Positions 33,503-41,683 of a DNA stretch of 61,396 nt are shown here, piece after piece. Where the stretch lies: the NCBI RefSeq assembly GCF_902499125.1, contig NZ_CABVPX010000043.1, positions 1 through 61,396 of the forward strand, in the 5' to 3' direction. The DNA is from Burkholderia arboris. GTDB lineage: Bacteria > Pseudomonadota > Gammaproteobacteria > Burkholderiales > Burkholderiaceae. Below the pieces are notes generated by a model that ran no database searches, was not told the DNA's origin, and was given only the letters and a program-made list of their open reading frames with translations. The translations under genes and the position numbers were made by a program. The first letter of the stretch is position 1; every line of letters starts with the position of its first letter.

Positions 33503-34963
33503 ATGAGCCAAACCGTCCCGCCTCCCGTTCCGCCCGCCGCGTCGCGCACGCGCGTCGAAACCGTGATGGACACCCTGCGCGCGCGCATCGCGAGCCGCGC
33601 GCTGATGCCCGGCGCACGCGTGCCGTCGATCCGGATGATGGCCGACAGTCTGCGCGTGTCGAAATCGACGGTCGTCGACGCTTACGAACGGCTCGCGAGC
33701 GAAGGCGTGCTGGTCGCGCGGCGCGGCTCGGGTTTTTACGTGTCGGGCCACGCGCCGCCGCTCGCGCTCGCCGATCTCGGCCCGCGCCTCGATCGTGAAC
33801 TCGATCCGCTGTGGCTGTCGCGCCAGTCGCTCGAGGCGGCACCCACGTCGGTGAAGCCCGGCTGCGGCTGGCTGCCGCCGTCGTGGCTGCCGGACGAGAG
33901 CCTGCGCCGCGCGCTGCGCGCCGTGTCGCGCGACGATGCCGACGCGCTGACCGACTACGCGACGCCGCTCGGCCTGCCCGCGCTGCGCCAGCAGCTCGCG
34001 TGGCGGCTCGCGCAGCACGGCGTGCACGCGGAACCCGCGCAGATCATGCTGACCGACGGCGGCACGCATGCGCTCGACCTCGTGTGCCGCCTGCTGCTGG
34101 AACCGGGCGACACGGTCGTACTCGACGATCCGTGCTACTTCAACTTCCAGGCACTGCTGCGTGCACACCGCGCGCGGATCGTCAGCGTTCCGTATACGCC
34201 GGACGGTCCCGATCTCGCGCGCTTCGAGCAGGTGCTCGTCGAACACCGCCCGCGCCTGTACATCACCAACTCAGCGCTGCACAACCCGACCGGCGCGACG
34301 CTTGCGCCTCCCGTCGCGCACCGGCTGCTGACGCTCGCCGCCGAGCACGGACTGCTGATCGTCGAGGACGACATCTTCGCGGATTTCGAGAGCACGCCCG
34401 CGCCGCGCCTCGCGGCGTTCGACGGGCTGTCGCGCGTCGTGTCGATCGGCAGCTTCTCGAAGACGCTGTCGGCCGCGATCCGCTGCGGCTTCGTCGCCGC
34501 ACGCCCGGAATGGATCGACGCGCTCGTCGACCTGAAGCTCGCGACGTCGTTCGGCAATGCGCAGATCGGTGCGAACGTCGTGCACCGGCTGCTGATCGAC
34601 GGCACGTACCGTCGCCATCTCGACAGCCTGCGCGCGCGTCTCGCGGATGCGATGGGCGAAACGATCCGACGCCTCACGCGGGCCGGGCTGGGGATCTGGA
34701 CGGAGCCGCGCGGCGGCCTGTTCGTGTGGGCGGAATTGCCCGGCGGGCTCGATGCCGCGCGTGTCGCACGACATGCGCTGGATCACGACGTCGTGCTGGC
34801 GCCCGGCAACGTGTTCAGTCCGTCGCACGGCGCAACGTCGTACATGCGCTTCAACGTGTCGCGCTGCAAGGGGCCCGCCGTGTTCGATGCGCTCGCGCGG
34901 GCGATGGATGCGGTGCGGGCGGCCGATCGCAGCGGCGTGCCCGTGGAGGCGAACGGCTCGTAA
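33503..34963 (+). CDS. MocR/PdxR-type regulator (GntR helix-turn-helix fused to aminotransferase domain)
   Basis: A 486-residue regulator. Residues about 15-80 form a GntR winged helix (MPGARVPSIRMMADSLRVSK then STVVDAYERLASEGVL). Residues about 110-470 form a class I aminotransferase-like domain, with the PLP lysine in SIGSFSKTLSAAIRCGF and the PLP-ring Asp/Tyr region LLIVEDDIFADF. Such proteins sense PLP or an amine and control a divergent gene, here the EamA transporter. No ribosome site is visible before the ATG at 33503, so the mRNA may be leaderless or nearly so. Confidence 0.9.
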   Translation: MSQTVPPPVPPAASRTRVETVMDTLRARIASRALMPGARVPSIRMMADSLRVSKSTVVDAYERLASEGVLVARRGSGFYVSGHAPPLALADLGPRLDRELDPLWLSRQSLEAAPTSVKPGCGWLPPSWLPDESLRRALRAVSRDDADALTDYATPLGLPALRQQLAWRLAQHGVHAEPAQIMLTDGGTHALDLVCRLLLEPGDTVVLDDPCYFNFQALLRAHRARIVSVPYTPDGPDLARFEQVLVEHRPRLYITNSALHNPTGATLAPPVAHRLLTLAAEHGLLIVEDDIFADFESTPAPRLAAFDGLSRVVSIGSFSKTLSAAIRCGFVAARPEWIDALVDLKLATSFGNAQIGANVVHRLLIDGTYRRHLDSLRARLADAMGETIRRLTRAGLGIWTEPRGGLFVWAELPGGLDAARVARHALDHDVVLAPGNVFSPSHGATSYMRFNVSRCKGPAVFDALARAMDAVRAADRSGVPVEANGS

Positions 34964-34978
34964 CTGCGCGAAGCGAAC

Positions 34979-35007
34979 GGCGGGGGACGCGCGATGCCTC
35001 CCCCGCC
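34979..35007. terminator. Stem-loop between convergent mocR-type and nadV genes
   Basis: GGCGGGGG (34979-34986) pairs with CCCCCGCC (35000-35007) around a 13-base loop in a 48-base gap; probable bidirectional terminator. Confidence 0.5.
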
Positions 35008-35011
35008 CGCG

Positions 35012-36445
35012 TCACACCTCGCCTGCGTGCGCCCTCGCCCGCACGTCGGCAAATGTCGTATCGACGAGCAGGCGCCCCGTATCGAACACCGTTTCGAGCG
35101 CCTCGTCCCATTCGCCTTCCAGCGCGCGGTCGTCCCATGCCAACGGCAGCGTCACGGTCCGATACTCGCCGGTGCGGCGATTGCGCAGCAACGTAAGCCG
35201 CCCCTTCTTCGAGCGCTTGCCCTGATCGGTGACCGGATCCTTGCGGACGTCGTGCCACACGCCGCCGCGCCGGATCGCCGAACACTTCATCGCGAAGCGC
35301 TGCGTGTCGCGGTTCACCTGCTGCAACAACGCGCCGCCCATGCCGAATACGAGGTTGCCGGCCGCATAGCCCGCCTCGTCGAGTGCGGTGAGAATCGCTT
35401 CGATCGACTGTTCGTCGACACCGTCGCCCTGGATCACGCGCACGCGGTTCAGCACGCGCCGCCCCTTGCCGTTCAAGGTCGAGCCGAACGACGCGTCGAG
35501 CGCACGCACAGTCTGCAGCACGATCGTCACGGGGTCGCCCGAATCGGGACGCACGACGAGCGTCGCCCCCGAATCGATCACGGCCTGCCGAAGCTCGCCG
35601 CCCCACAGATCGAGCGCGGCGAACAGATCGTAGGAGTCCGACACGACTGACACGATCGCACCCGGCAAGCCGAAACGGTTGATCATGTTCCGGTACGCAT
35701 CGGCCTCGCCGTCGCGCCCCCACGACGTGATCGTGCTGTGCTCGGCCGCCGGCACCGAGTACGCGGCCATCGGCTCGCGATAGAAACGGTTCGCGGCCAG
35801 CACGCCGAGCACCGTGTCCGAGCCCATGAAATTCACGAGGTGCGCGGCGCCGCCGATCGCGGCCGATTCCGCGCTCGACACGCCGCGCGCGCCGAAATCG
35901 TGCAGCTTGAACGGCAGTTGCGCGAGATCGTCGTCGGTCTTTTCGAGGAAGCGACGGATCGTCTGCCGCAGGTGCCAGCTGCGGGTCGCGACCGTCACCG
36001 GGTACCAGACGCGCAGCAGCATCGTCTCGAGATACGACGCGAGCCAGAACACCTGCGGATCGTCGCATTCGACGGTCATCAGCACGTTGTGCACCGGCAC
36101 GACCGAGCCCTCGGCCACCGCACGGATCGTCACCGGCAGGTAGCCGTCGTAGCGCTCGACGATATGGCGCCACCCGGCTTCGTTGAACGGCACGCCGTGC
36201 ACCGTGAAGAAATCGCGCGCGTCGTCGATCATTGCATGCGTGACCGGCTTGCACAGATATTCCTTCAGCAGCATCTGCAGGCCGAAGAACACCGTGCGGT
36301 CGTAGCGGCCGCCGCGCGATTCGACGTACGAGAACATCGCCGACGCGTCGGGCGGATACTGCAGGAAATGGGAAGCCTTGTACGAATCCGTGTTGAGGAT
36401 CGGATTGGCGAGAACCGCGGCAAAGCCGCCGGGATCGTTTTGCAT
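35012..36445 (-). CDS. nadV: Nicotinamide phosphoribosyltransferase NadV (NAMPT family)
   Basis: A 477-residue enzyme that joins nicotinamide and PRPP to give NMN. Family blocks are NPILNTDSYKASHFLQYPPD at the N terminus, FKLHDFGARGVSSAESAAIG in the middle, VPAAEHSTITSWGRDGE (phosphoribosyl site) and VVRPDSGDP plus VFGMGGALLQQVNRDTQRFA near the C terminus. The length matches bacterial NadV. AGAGGAG precedes the ATG. It follows nadM by 73 bases on the same strand, so the operon converts nicotinamide to NAD in two steps without deamidation. Confidence 0.93.
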   Translation of the reverse strand: MQNDPGGFAAVLANPILNTDSYKASHFLQYPPDASAMFSYVESRGGRYDRTVFFGLQMLLKEYLCKPVTHAMIDDARDFFTVHGVPFNEAGWRHIVERYDGYLPVTIRAVAEGSVVPVHNVLMTVECDDPQVFWLASYLETMLLRVWYPVTVATRSWHLRQTIRRFLEKTDDDLAQLPFKLHDFGARGVSSAESAAIGGAAHLVNFMGSDTVLGVLAANRFYREPMAAYSVPAAEHSTITSWGRDGEADAYRNMINRFGLPGAIVSVVSDSYDLFAALDLWGGELRQAVIDSGATLVVRPDSGDPVTIVLQTVRALDASFGSTLNGKGRRVLNRVRVIQGDGVDEQSIEAILTALDEAGYAAGNLVFGMGGALLQQVNRDTQRFAMKCSAIRRGGVWHDVRKDPVTDQGKRSKKGRLTLLRNRRTGEYRTVTLPLAWDDRALEGEWDEALETVFDTGRLLVDTTFADVRARAHAGEV

Positions 36446-36518
36446 GGCTAGAGCTCCTCTAGGCCGGTGAAGTGCCGCCGCGTCTGTCGCGGCGGACGGA
36501 ATGCGGGGAATCAGCGGA

Positions 36519-37559
36519 TCACAGCTTCCCCAGGAAGTGATACGCGATGTCGAAGTGATCCTCGAACATCACGTTGCGCATCTGCGCGAATTCGTTGAGC
36601 GGCACCCAGCGCGCCTTGTCGGCGTCGTCGCTGCCCTTCACGCGCGGCAGCTCGCCGGTCGGGAAGTTGAACAGGCACGCGTGCGTGATCGTGCGACCGC
36701 GCAGCGAGCGGGTTGGGTGATCGAACACCTGACGATCCTTGATCGAGCCGCGCAGCACGGGCTCCGGCAGCTTGAGGCCGGTTTCCTCGCGCAGCTCGCG
36801 GATGCAGGCCGCGTCGAGCCGCTCGTCCTGGTTCACGAACCCGCCCGGCAGTGCCCACAGGCCGCGGCCCGGCTCGCTGCGGCGACGCACGAGCAGGATA
36901 TGGCCCGAGTGCACGACCACCGCGTCGACCGTCACGAACGTGACCGGATACGGTGCGGCCGCCCACGCCTTGCGATACGCGGCGATGAATTCGGCTTCCG
37001 ACTTCAGTTGCGCGAATTCCGGCTGTGTGCGGAAACGCTCGAGCCAGCTGAACACGGGTTCCGGCACGGCCCACTGGACGAAGCTGTTGGTGCGTTCGGC
37101 GAAATACTGGTCGCGGATCTCGGTGGCGGAAATGTCTTCCGTCGCATCGACGTCGACGAGCTCCCATTGCGGGAACATCCGCAGGTAATACGACGTGGCG
37201 TCCTTCTCGTGGCCGATCAATCCGACCTTGCGCTGCGCGATATCGCCGAGCGTGGACGCGACGGCCTCCTGCACCCAGCGCACCCAGTCGCCGTCGTTGT
37301 ACGTCGAATCCTGCAACGGCGCGATCGTCACGCGGTCGCGCTCGGACGCGTCGAACAGCGAAGCCAGCATCTGGCGGCGCTCGTCGAACGAGAACGGATC
37401 CTTGACGGTGCGGGGCTTGTCGGTCGACCCGATCAGCACGCACACGCGCTCGGCCCGGCTCAGTGCCGACTTCAGCACGTTCAGGTGACCACGATGCGGA
37501 GGCTGGAAACGACCAATGAAAACGAGCGCGTCGAAGCGCCGGTTCTGTTGCGTACTCAT
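36519..37559 (-). CDS. nadM: Bifunctional NMN adenylyltransferase/Nudix hydrolase (NadM-Nudix)
   Basis: A 346-residue fusion. The N-terminal nucleotidyltransferase (about 1-185) has GRFQPPHRGH and the ISATEIRDQ motif of NadM enzymes. The C-terminal Nudix domain (about 205-335) has a complete Nudix box beginning GGFVNQDE and ending RELREETGL. It adenylates NMN to NAD and the Nudix part may clear ADP-ribose or damaged nucleotides. First gene of the nadM-nadV operon. A long inverted repeat about 80 bases upstream may be the site of a regulator. Confidence 0.92.
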   Translation of the reverse strand: MSTQQNRRFDALVFIGRFQPPHRGHLNVLKSALSRAERVCVLIGSTDKPRTVKDPFSFDERRQMLASLFDASERDRVTIAPLQDSTYNDGDWVRWVQEAVASTLGDIAQRKVGLIGHEKDATSYYLRMFPQWELVDVDATEDISATEIRDQYFAERTNSFVQWAVPEPVFSWLERFRTQPEFAQLKSEAEFIAAYRKAWAAAPYPVTFVTVDAVVVHSGHILLVRRRSEPGRGLWALPGGFVNQDERLDAACIRELREETGLKLPEPVLRGSIKDRQVFDHPTRSLRGRTITHACLFNFPTGELPRVKGSDDADKARWVPLNEFAQMRNVMFEDHFDIAYHFLGKL

Positions 37560-37637
37560 GAGGCTCCCTCAAGAGATTGAAACGCTCCGGGTCTGTCCCG
37601 AAGGGTTGGAATGAATCCTAGGGGAAATCCCGAGGTG

Positions 37638-37676
37638 CGTCAATCGAGCGCATTCGAGCGCACGCTCGACTTGACG
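37638..37676. promoter_or_regulatory. Inverted repeat in the nadM promoter region
   Basis: CGTCAATCGAGCG (37638-37650) and CGCTCGACTTGACG (37663-37676) are inverted copies differing by one inserted base, with a 12-base spacer. They lie between nadM and the divergent SRPBCC gene, 79 bases before the nadM start. Could bind an NAD-responsive repressor or form an RNA hairpin. Confidence 0.45.
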
Positions 37677-37750
37677 AAGTCTGACGAAACGCAAGGTTTT
37701 GGCGGGTTACACTCGATTTCATCCCAATCCGCGCCCTGGCGCCCGCCATC

Positions 37751-38203
37751 ATGAGGATCTCAGTCAGCCGGACCGTCGGCGTCGATCGCAGACGCCTCTT
37801 CACGTGGTCGCAGGATTACGCGCGGCGGCTCGTGTGGGACAGCTTCCTCACCGACGCCTATCTGCTCGACGGAACGACGGCCAACGTGGGTGTCGACGCG
37901 TTCTGCCGCAGCCAGTCGGGCGCGACGATGGTGTCGCGCTACATCTCCTACCGCCCGCCGCAGGTTGCCGCCGTCGAGATGGTCGAAGGGCCGAAGGTGC
38001 TCGAACGCTTCAGCGGCAGCTGGAACTTCACCGAGCACACGCCCGGGTCGACCGAGGTGAAGTTCACGTACCACTTCCGCGCTCAGCCGTCCTGGCTGCG
38101 CTGGCTGCTCGAACCGCTGATCGGCGCGTTCTATCTCGTGCAGACGCGCCGGCGTCTCGATTCGTTCAAGCGCTGGGCCGAGGCCGAAGCGCTGCCGCGC
38201 TGA
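37751..38203 (+). CDS. SRPBCC (START/polyketide-cyclase-like) family protein
   Basis: A 150-residue cytoplasmic protein with the helix-grip pattern of SRPBCC proteins: VSRTVGVDRRRLFTWSQDYA at the start, SGSWNFTEHTPGSTEVKFTY strands, and a long C-terminal helix (FYLVQTRRRLDSFKRWAEAE). Such proteins bind hydrophobic ligands; the ligand is unknown. The ATG at 37751 begins the first strand. Divergent from nadM. Confidence 0.8.
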   Translation: MRISVSRTVGVDRRRLFTWSQDYARRLVWDSFLTDAYLLDGTTANVGVDAFCRSQSGATMVSRYISYRPPQVAAVEMVEGPKVLERFSGSWNFTEHTPGSTEVKFTYHFRAQPSWLRWLLEPLIGAFYLVQTRRRLDSFKRWAEAEALPR

Positions 38204-38351
38204 CCGGCGCTCGCCGCCGGCCACGCCGTCGGATATTTGCCAGATTCGCCGAACCCGGGGAAACTACGGGCCACCGTCATCCCGACGGCCCGCCCTGACC
38301 GAGAGAACAGGGCACGCCTGCCTGTAACGGCATCGACACAAAGATAATCCG

Positions 38352-39239
38352 ATGAGCCTGATATCCCGATTCTTTGGCCGCAAAGAAGAACCCGAAAACC
38401 CCGTCGCGCTGGTCGCGGCACCCGACGTCGAGCACCCGCTGAGCGTCGCGGTCGTCTTCGACGGCCCGCTGCAGGTCGATATTGCCGCGCTGACCGCCGC
38501 GCTGCGCGCGTACCACCCGAGCATGAAGCAGGCGCGCGTCGAAACCGAGCCGACGCTCGAGCAGGTATTCGGGCTCGCCGGCTGGGGCAACCACGTCGTC
38601 CGGCTGGTCGGCTTCGATGCGCCCTATCCGTCCGACGCGCTGGAAGCGTGCGTCGCGCCCGCCCACTACGGGCAGGACCTGAAGCAGCAGGTGCGCGCGA
38701 ACCGCAGCCACGTGATCCTTTACTACGCCGGGCACGACGCGAATCCGCTCGACCAGTATGTCGCGCTGGCGGCCGTCGCCGGCGCGCTGGCCGAACAGAA
38801 CGGCCTCGCGGTGCTGAACGAGCACGCGCACACGTCGTTGCCGGCCGGCGTATTCAACGCGAAGGAACTCGGCGAAGAAAGCCTCGAAGTGCTGCGCGAC
38901 ATCCCGTTGAACCTGTTCTTCTGCGGCTTCGTGAAGTACGAAGTCGAAGGCGTCGACGGCGTGTGGATGCGCACATACGGCGCCGACGTGTTCGGCCTGC
39001 CCGATTTCGCCGCGCTCGCGGCAGGCCATCACGAAGGCGAACGCTATTCGGGCATCTTCAACAACGTGATGCACTACCTGCTGGAAAGCGGTGCGCGGAT
39101 GCATGCGGGCGAAACGATGCAGATCGGCTCGGAAACGTACATGAAGCTGCGCGAACCGCTCGAGCACGAGTATTACCTGCAGGGGCCCGCGCAGGTGCTC
39201 GTGGCCGAACTGATCTCGGCGGACGAAATCAATCGCTGA
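38352..39239 (+). CDS. DUF4261 domain protein
   Basis: A 295-residue soluble protein. The C-terminal two thirds match DUF4261: an internal segment with QVRANRSHVILYYAGHDANP, LNLFFCGFVKYEVEGVDGVW, MRTYGADVFGLPDFAALAAG and a final GETMQIGSETYMKLREP. DUF4261 proteins occur in interbacterial-conflict and stress contexts, but this one has no toxin neighbour. A basic N-terminal segment (SRFFGRKEE) precedes the fold. Function unknown. Confidence 0.78.
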   Translation: MSLISRFFGRKEEPENPVALVAAPDVEHPLSVAVVFDGPLQVDIAALTAALRAYHPSMKQARVETEPTLEQVFGLAGWGNHVVRLVGFDAPYPSDALEACVAPAHYGQDLKQQVRANRSHVILYYAGHDANPLDQYVALAAVAGALAEQNGLAVLNEHAHTSLPAGVFNAKELGEESLEVLRDIPLNLFFCGFVKYEVEGVDGVWMRTYGADVFGLPDFAALAAGHHEGERYSGIFNNVMHYLLESGARMHAGETMQIGSETYMKLREPLEHEYYLQGPAQVLVAELISADEINR

Positions 39240-39345
39240 AACGCATGTTGATGCGTGGCGCGGGATCGAAGACGGCTCTCGAACCGCGCGGCATCGCATG
39301 GCGGCGGCGTGACAGCCGCCGACCCAACCCGATGAGGAGATGTCC

Positions 39346-40134
39346 GTGTTCGGCATTCGCGTTGCGCTCACGCTGGCCGCGATCGGCCTCTCGTTGTCGG
39401 CCCATGCCGACAGCATCGACTGCTCCCGCGCCAAGACACGCACCGATCGCCTGATTTGCAGCGACAAGGCGCTCGTCTCGGCCGACAGCATGCTGTCGAA
39501 CGCGTACTACGATGCGATCGGCATCGCCGCCGACCAGCAGGCGTTGATCCGGTCGCAACGCGCGTGGCTCGCACAACGCGATGCGTGCGCCGATGCCGCG
39601 TGCATCGCCACCGCGTACCGCGACCGCACCGCCGCGCTGAAGCAGGTGAAACACGCGGGCTGGAAAACCTATCGCGATCCGGCGCTCGGCATCTCGTTCG
39701 AATACCTCGCGAACCGGCAGGTGAAAAAGCCCTGCCCCGAAGGCGGCGGCGGCCATTGCGTCGCGATCGTCGGCCGCAACATGACCTACAGCAGCAGTTT
39801 CATCTCGTTCGAGATCGTCGACGGCGCGCTGGAGCCGGTTGCGGAGAAGGAAGCAGGCTTCGTGAAGCAGGACGACGGCAAGTGGGTGACGTCGTACGGC
39901 CCCGGCATCCCGCAGGCAGTCGAACGCTTCTCCGGCCCCGGCTGGCGCGGCATGCGCGCGACGATCACGTGCGGCATCAGCGATCCGGAAACCGGCTTCC
40001 ACGCGGCCGGCGGCGAATGCTACTGGGCCGTGCTGAGCGACGGCAAACGCTCGGCCGTCGCGGGGACGCAGGGCATCGTCGGCACCGACGACGCGACGCT
40101 GCACAGCGTGTCGACGTTCCGGTTCGACCGCTAG
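39346..40134 (+). CDS. Secreted LprI-like N-terminal domain protein
   Basis: A 262-residue exported protein. The signal peptide ends at AHA-DS (about residue 21). The LprI-type module follows: IDCSRAKTRTDRLICSDKAL, MLSNAYYDAI, QRAWLAQRDAC and a Cys pair in CADAACIATAY. Related domains inhibit lysozyme. The C-terminal half (about 105-262) is a beta-rich extension with cysteines of unknown role. GTG 39346 is chosen over ATG 39340 because GAGGAG lies immediately before the ATG but six bases before the GTG. Confidence 0.75.
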   Translation: MFGIRVALTLAAIGLSLSAHADSIDCSRAKTRTDRLICSDKALVSADSMLSNAYYDAIGIAADQQALIRSQRAWLAQRDACADAACIATAYRDRTAALKQVKHAGWKTYRDPALGISFEYLANRQVKKPCPEGGGGHCVAIVGRNMTYSSSFISFEIVDGALEPVAEKEAGFVKQDDGKWVTSYGPGIPQAVERFSGPGWRGMRATITCGISDPETGFHAAGGECYWAVLSDGKRSAVAGTQGIVGTDDATLHSVSTFRFDR

Positions 40135-40165
40135 CCGGCGCGGCCACCCGCGCGGCGGCGAACAC

Positions 40166-40573
40166 TCATGCCGCCGGCGCGTCCCGCCTGATCGCCACGC
40201 ACTTGATTTCCACGAGCAGGCCGGGATGCGCGAGTTCGGCTACGCCGATCGCGGTCCACGCGCAGGTCCCGCGCGGAAACACCCGGTTCTTTACGTCGCG
40301 GAACACGGCCATGTGCCGGCTCAACCCGACGTGGTACGTCGTCATGTCGACGACGTCGTCGAACGTGCAGCCGGCCGCCTCCAGCACCGTGCGCAGGTTG
40401 TCCCAGCAGGCGAGAAACTGCGCCTCGGGATCGGCAATCACATCGAGATCCGGCGTGCGCCCGACCTGTCCCGCACAGTAGACGGTCGCACCGACCCGCA
40501 CGGCCGGCGCATACCCCGCACGCTCGACGACGCGCTGCATCGTCGGCGGAACAATCACTTCACGATCGATCAT
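40166..40573 (-). CDS. RidA/YjgF-family protein
   Basis: A 135-residue RidA-fold protein. Conserved parts are VRVGATVYCAGQVGRTPD, FLACWDNLRTVLEAAGCTFD and VVDMTTYHVG; the C-terminal GLLVEIKCVAIRR contains the family Glu. The usual arginine of the enamine deaminase site (R-x-C-V/I-x-V near E) is not clearly present, so this may be an Rid subgroup without classical RidA activity. ATG 40573 has GGGAG eight bases upstream and is preferred to the GTG two codons earlier. Confidence 0.82.
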   Translation of the reverse strand: MIDREVIVPPTMQRVVERAGYAPAVRVGATVYCAGQVGRTPDLDVIADPEAQFLACWDNLRTVLEAAGCTFDDVVDMTTYHVGLSRHMAVFRDVKNRVFPRGTCAWTAIGVAELAHPGLLVEIKCVAIRRDAPAA

Positions 40574-40740
40574 TGACACGCTCCCTGGCGCTCGTACACG
40601 GCTTTACCGTACGCTCGTCGGCGCGGACGACACGCCCGCCGCCGATGACGAACACACGCGCAATGGCTTGCCCGCCGACGCGCCCGGAATGGTAGCAGCG
40701 CACTTTCCGGCCCGATCTGCGGCATCTGGACGCCCACGCG

Positions 40741-41127
40741 CTAGCGTATGCCGGACGCCCCCCTTGAAGATGCTTCCGCGCCCGGCTCGCGACGCAACGT
40801 CACTTCCAGACCGGTCAGCCATCCTGACGATTTCAGGATCGGGCGCGCGATCGCATACAGCCGGTCGGCGCTGGCGCCATAGAAGTACAGATAGCCGTCG
40901 TTGCCGTCGCGATGCAGTTCGGTCTCGCCGAGCTCGCCCGCGCCGACCTGCCGCACGGCGCGATCCAGCCGCTGCTCCAGCGCATGAAGCCGCGCCTTGT
41001 CCCGCTCGTTGTAGTCGAAATGGACCATCACGACTGGCCCCGGCGGCTTTGGCGGCGACTCCGCGATAACGTTGCCAACGAAGCACGCCAAGCCGATCGA
41101 TGCGGCCATTCTGGTTCTTTTACGCAT
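40741..41127 (-). CDS. Small exported protein at the end of the polyamine/membrane operon
   Basis: A 128-residue protein starting 27 bases after the speD-like stop on the same strand. An N-terminal hydrophobic segment (MAASIGLACFVGNVIAES) reads as a signal peptide. The mature part has a compact alpha/beta pattern (VVMVHFDYNERDKARLHALE, then DGNDGYLYFYGASADRLYAI and ARPILKSSGWLTGLEVTLRR) seen in small uncharacterised bacterial proteins. No function can be named; the operon position links it to the SPFH/SpeD genes. Confidence 0.6.
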   Translation of the reverse strand: MRKRTRMAASIGLACFVGNVIAESPPKPPGPVVMVHFDYNERDKARLHALEQRLDRAVRQVGAGELGETELHRDGNDGYLYFYGASADRLYAIARPILKSSGWLTGLEVTLRREPGAEASSRGASGIR

Positions 41128-41153
41128 GCCGGTCACGGTTGTGCAACGCCCTT

Positions 41154-41537
41154 TCAGGTCAACGCCCCGCCACGCGCCACCTGCTGCCGGACTTGTGCGT
41201 GCGTGCCGAGCGCCGCGGCGATCGCATCGACCGCTTCGGCTGCGCGCGCCGCGCCGCACATGAACGCGTCGACGGCCGCGAAGCGATGCTCGGGCCACGT
41301 ATGGATCGTGATGTGCGATTCGGACAGCAGCACGACCCCCGTCACGCCATGCTCGCCGCCGAAGTGATGGAAATGCGCGCCGATCACGCGCGCGCCGGCC
41401 CGTTGCGCGGCGCCGGTGAGGATCGCTTCGAGCCGCGCGGCGTCGCGCAGCAGCGCCGCATCGATGCCGGTCAGATCGGCCAGCACGTGCGAGCCGAGCG
41501 TCGCGCATGGCGGCTCGATCCCGTCCCGCGCGGTCAT
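41154..41537 (-). CDS. speD: S-adenosylmethionine decarboxylase proenzyme (SpeD, short class)
   Basis: A 127-residue pyruvoyl enzyme. The self-cleavage site is in LLSESHITIHTWPEH: the Ser of SESH becomes the pyruvoyl group; the His of the same motif and the Cys in DAFMCGAA are the catalytic acid residues. GAHFHHFGGEHGVTGVV is also typical. It makes decarboxylated AdoMet, the aminopropyl donor for the spermidine-synthase-like enzyme encoded divergently. It overlaps the upstream 49-residue ORF by four bases (ATGA), so it is made as part of the membrane operon and not as a housekeeping speD. Confidence 0.92.
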   Translation of the reverse strand: MTARDGIEPPCATLGSHVLADLTGIDAALLRDAARLEAILTGAAQRAGARVIGAHFHHFGGEHGVTGVVLLSESHITIHTWPEHRFAAVDAFMCGAARAAEAVDAIAAALGTHAQVRQQVARGGALT

Positions 41538-41683
41538 TTGTGCGACCCGTACGACGAGTAGCCGCTGCGGGCCGACGAACTGCCCCAGCCGCTGCCGCCC
41601 GAGCCGCTGCCGCCGATCGATGCGCAGCTGAACAGCGTGACGACGATCAGGCCGTAGATGCCGTAGAGGATGTACCGGATCAC
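41534..41683 (-). CDS. 49-residue membrane peptide embedded between DUF4178 and speD
   Basis: Starts at GTG 41683 inside the DUF4178 stop (GTGA) and ends inside the speD start (ATGA). One hydrophobic helix (MIRYILYGIYGLIVVTLFSC) is followed by a Gly/Ser-rich tail (ASIGGSGSGGSGWG...) ending YSSYGSHK. LFSC resembles a lipobox, so it may be a tiny lipoprotein. Overlaps at both ends show that it is translated in a fixed ratio with its neighbours. No known family. Confidence 0.65.
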   Translation of the reverse strand: MIRYILYGIYGLIVVTLFSCASIGGSGSGGSGWGSSSARSGYSSYGSHK

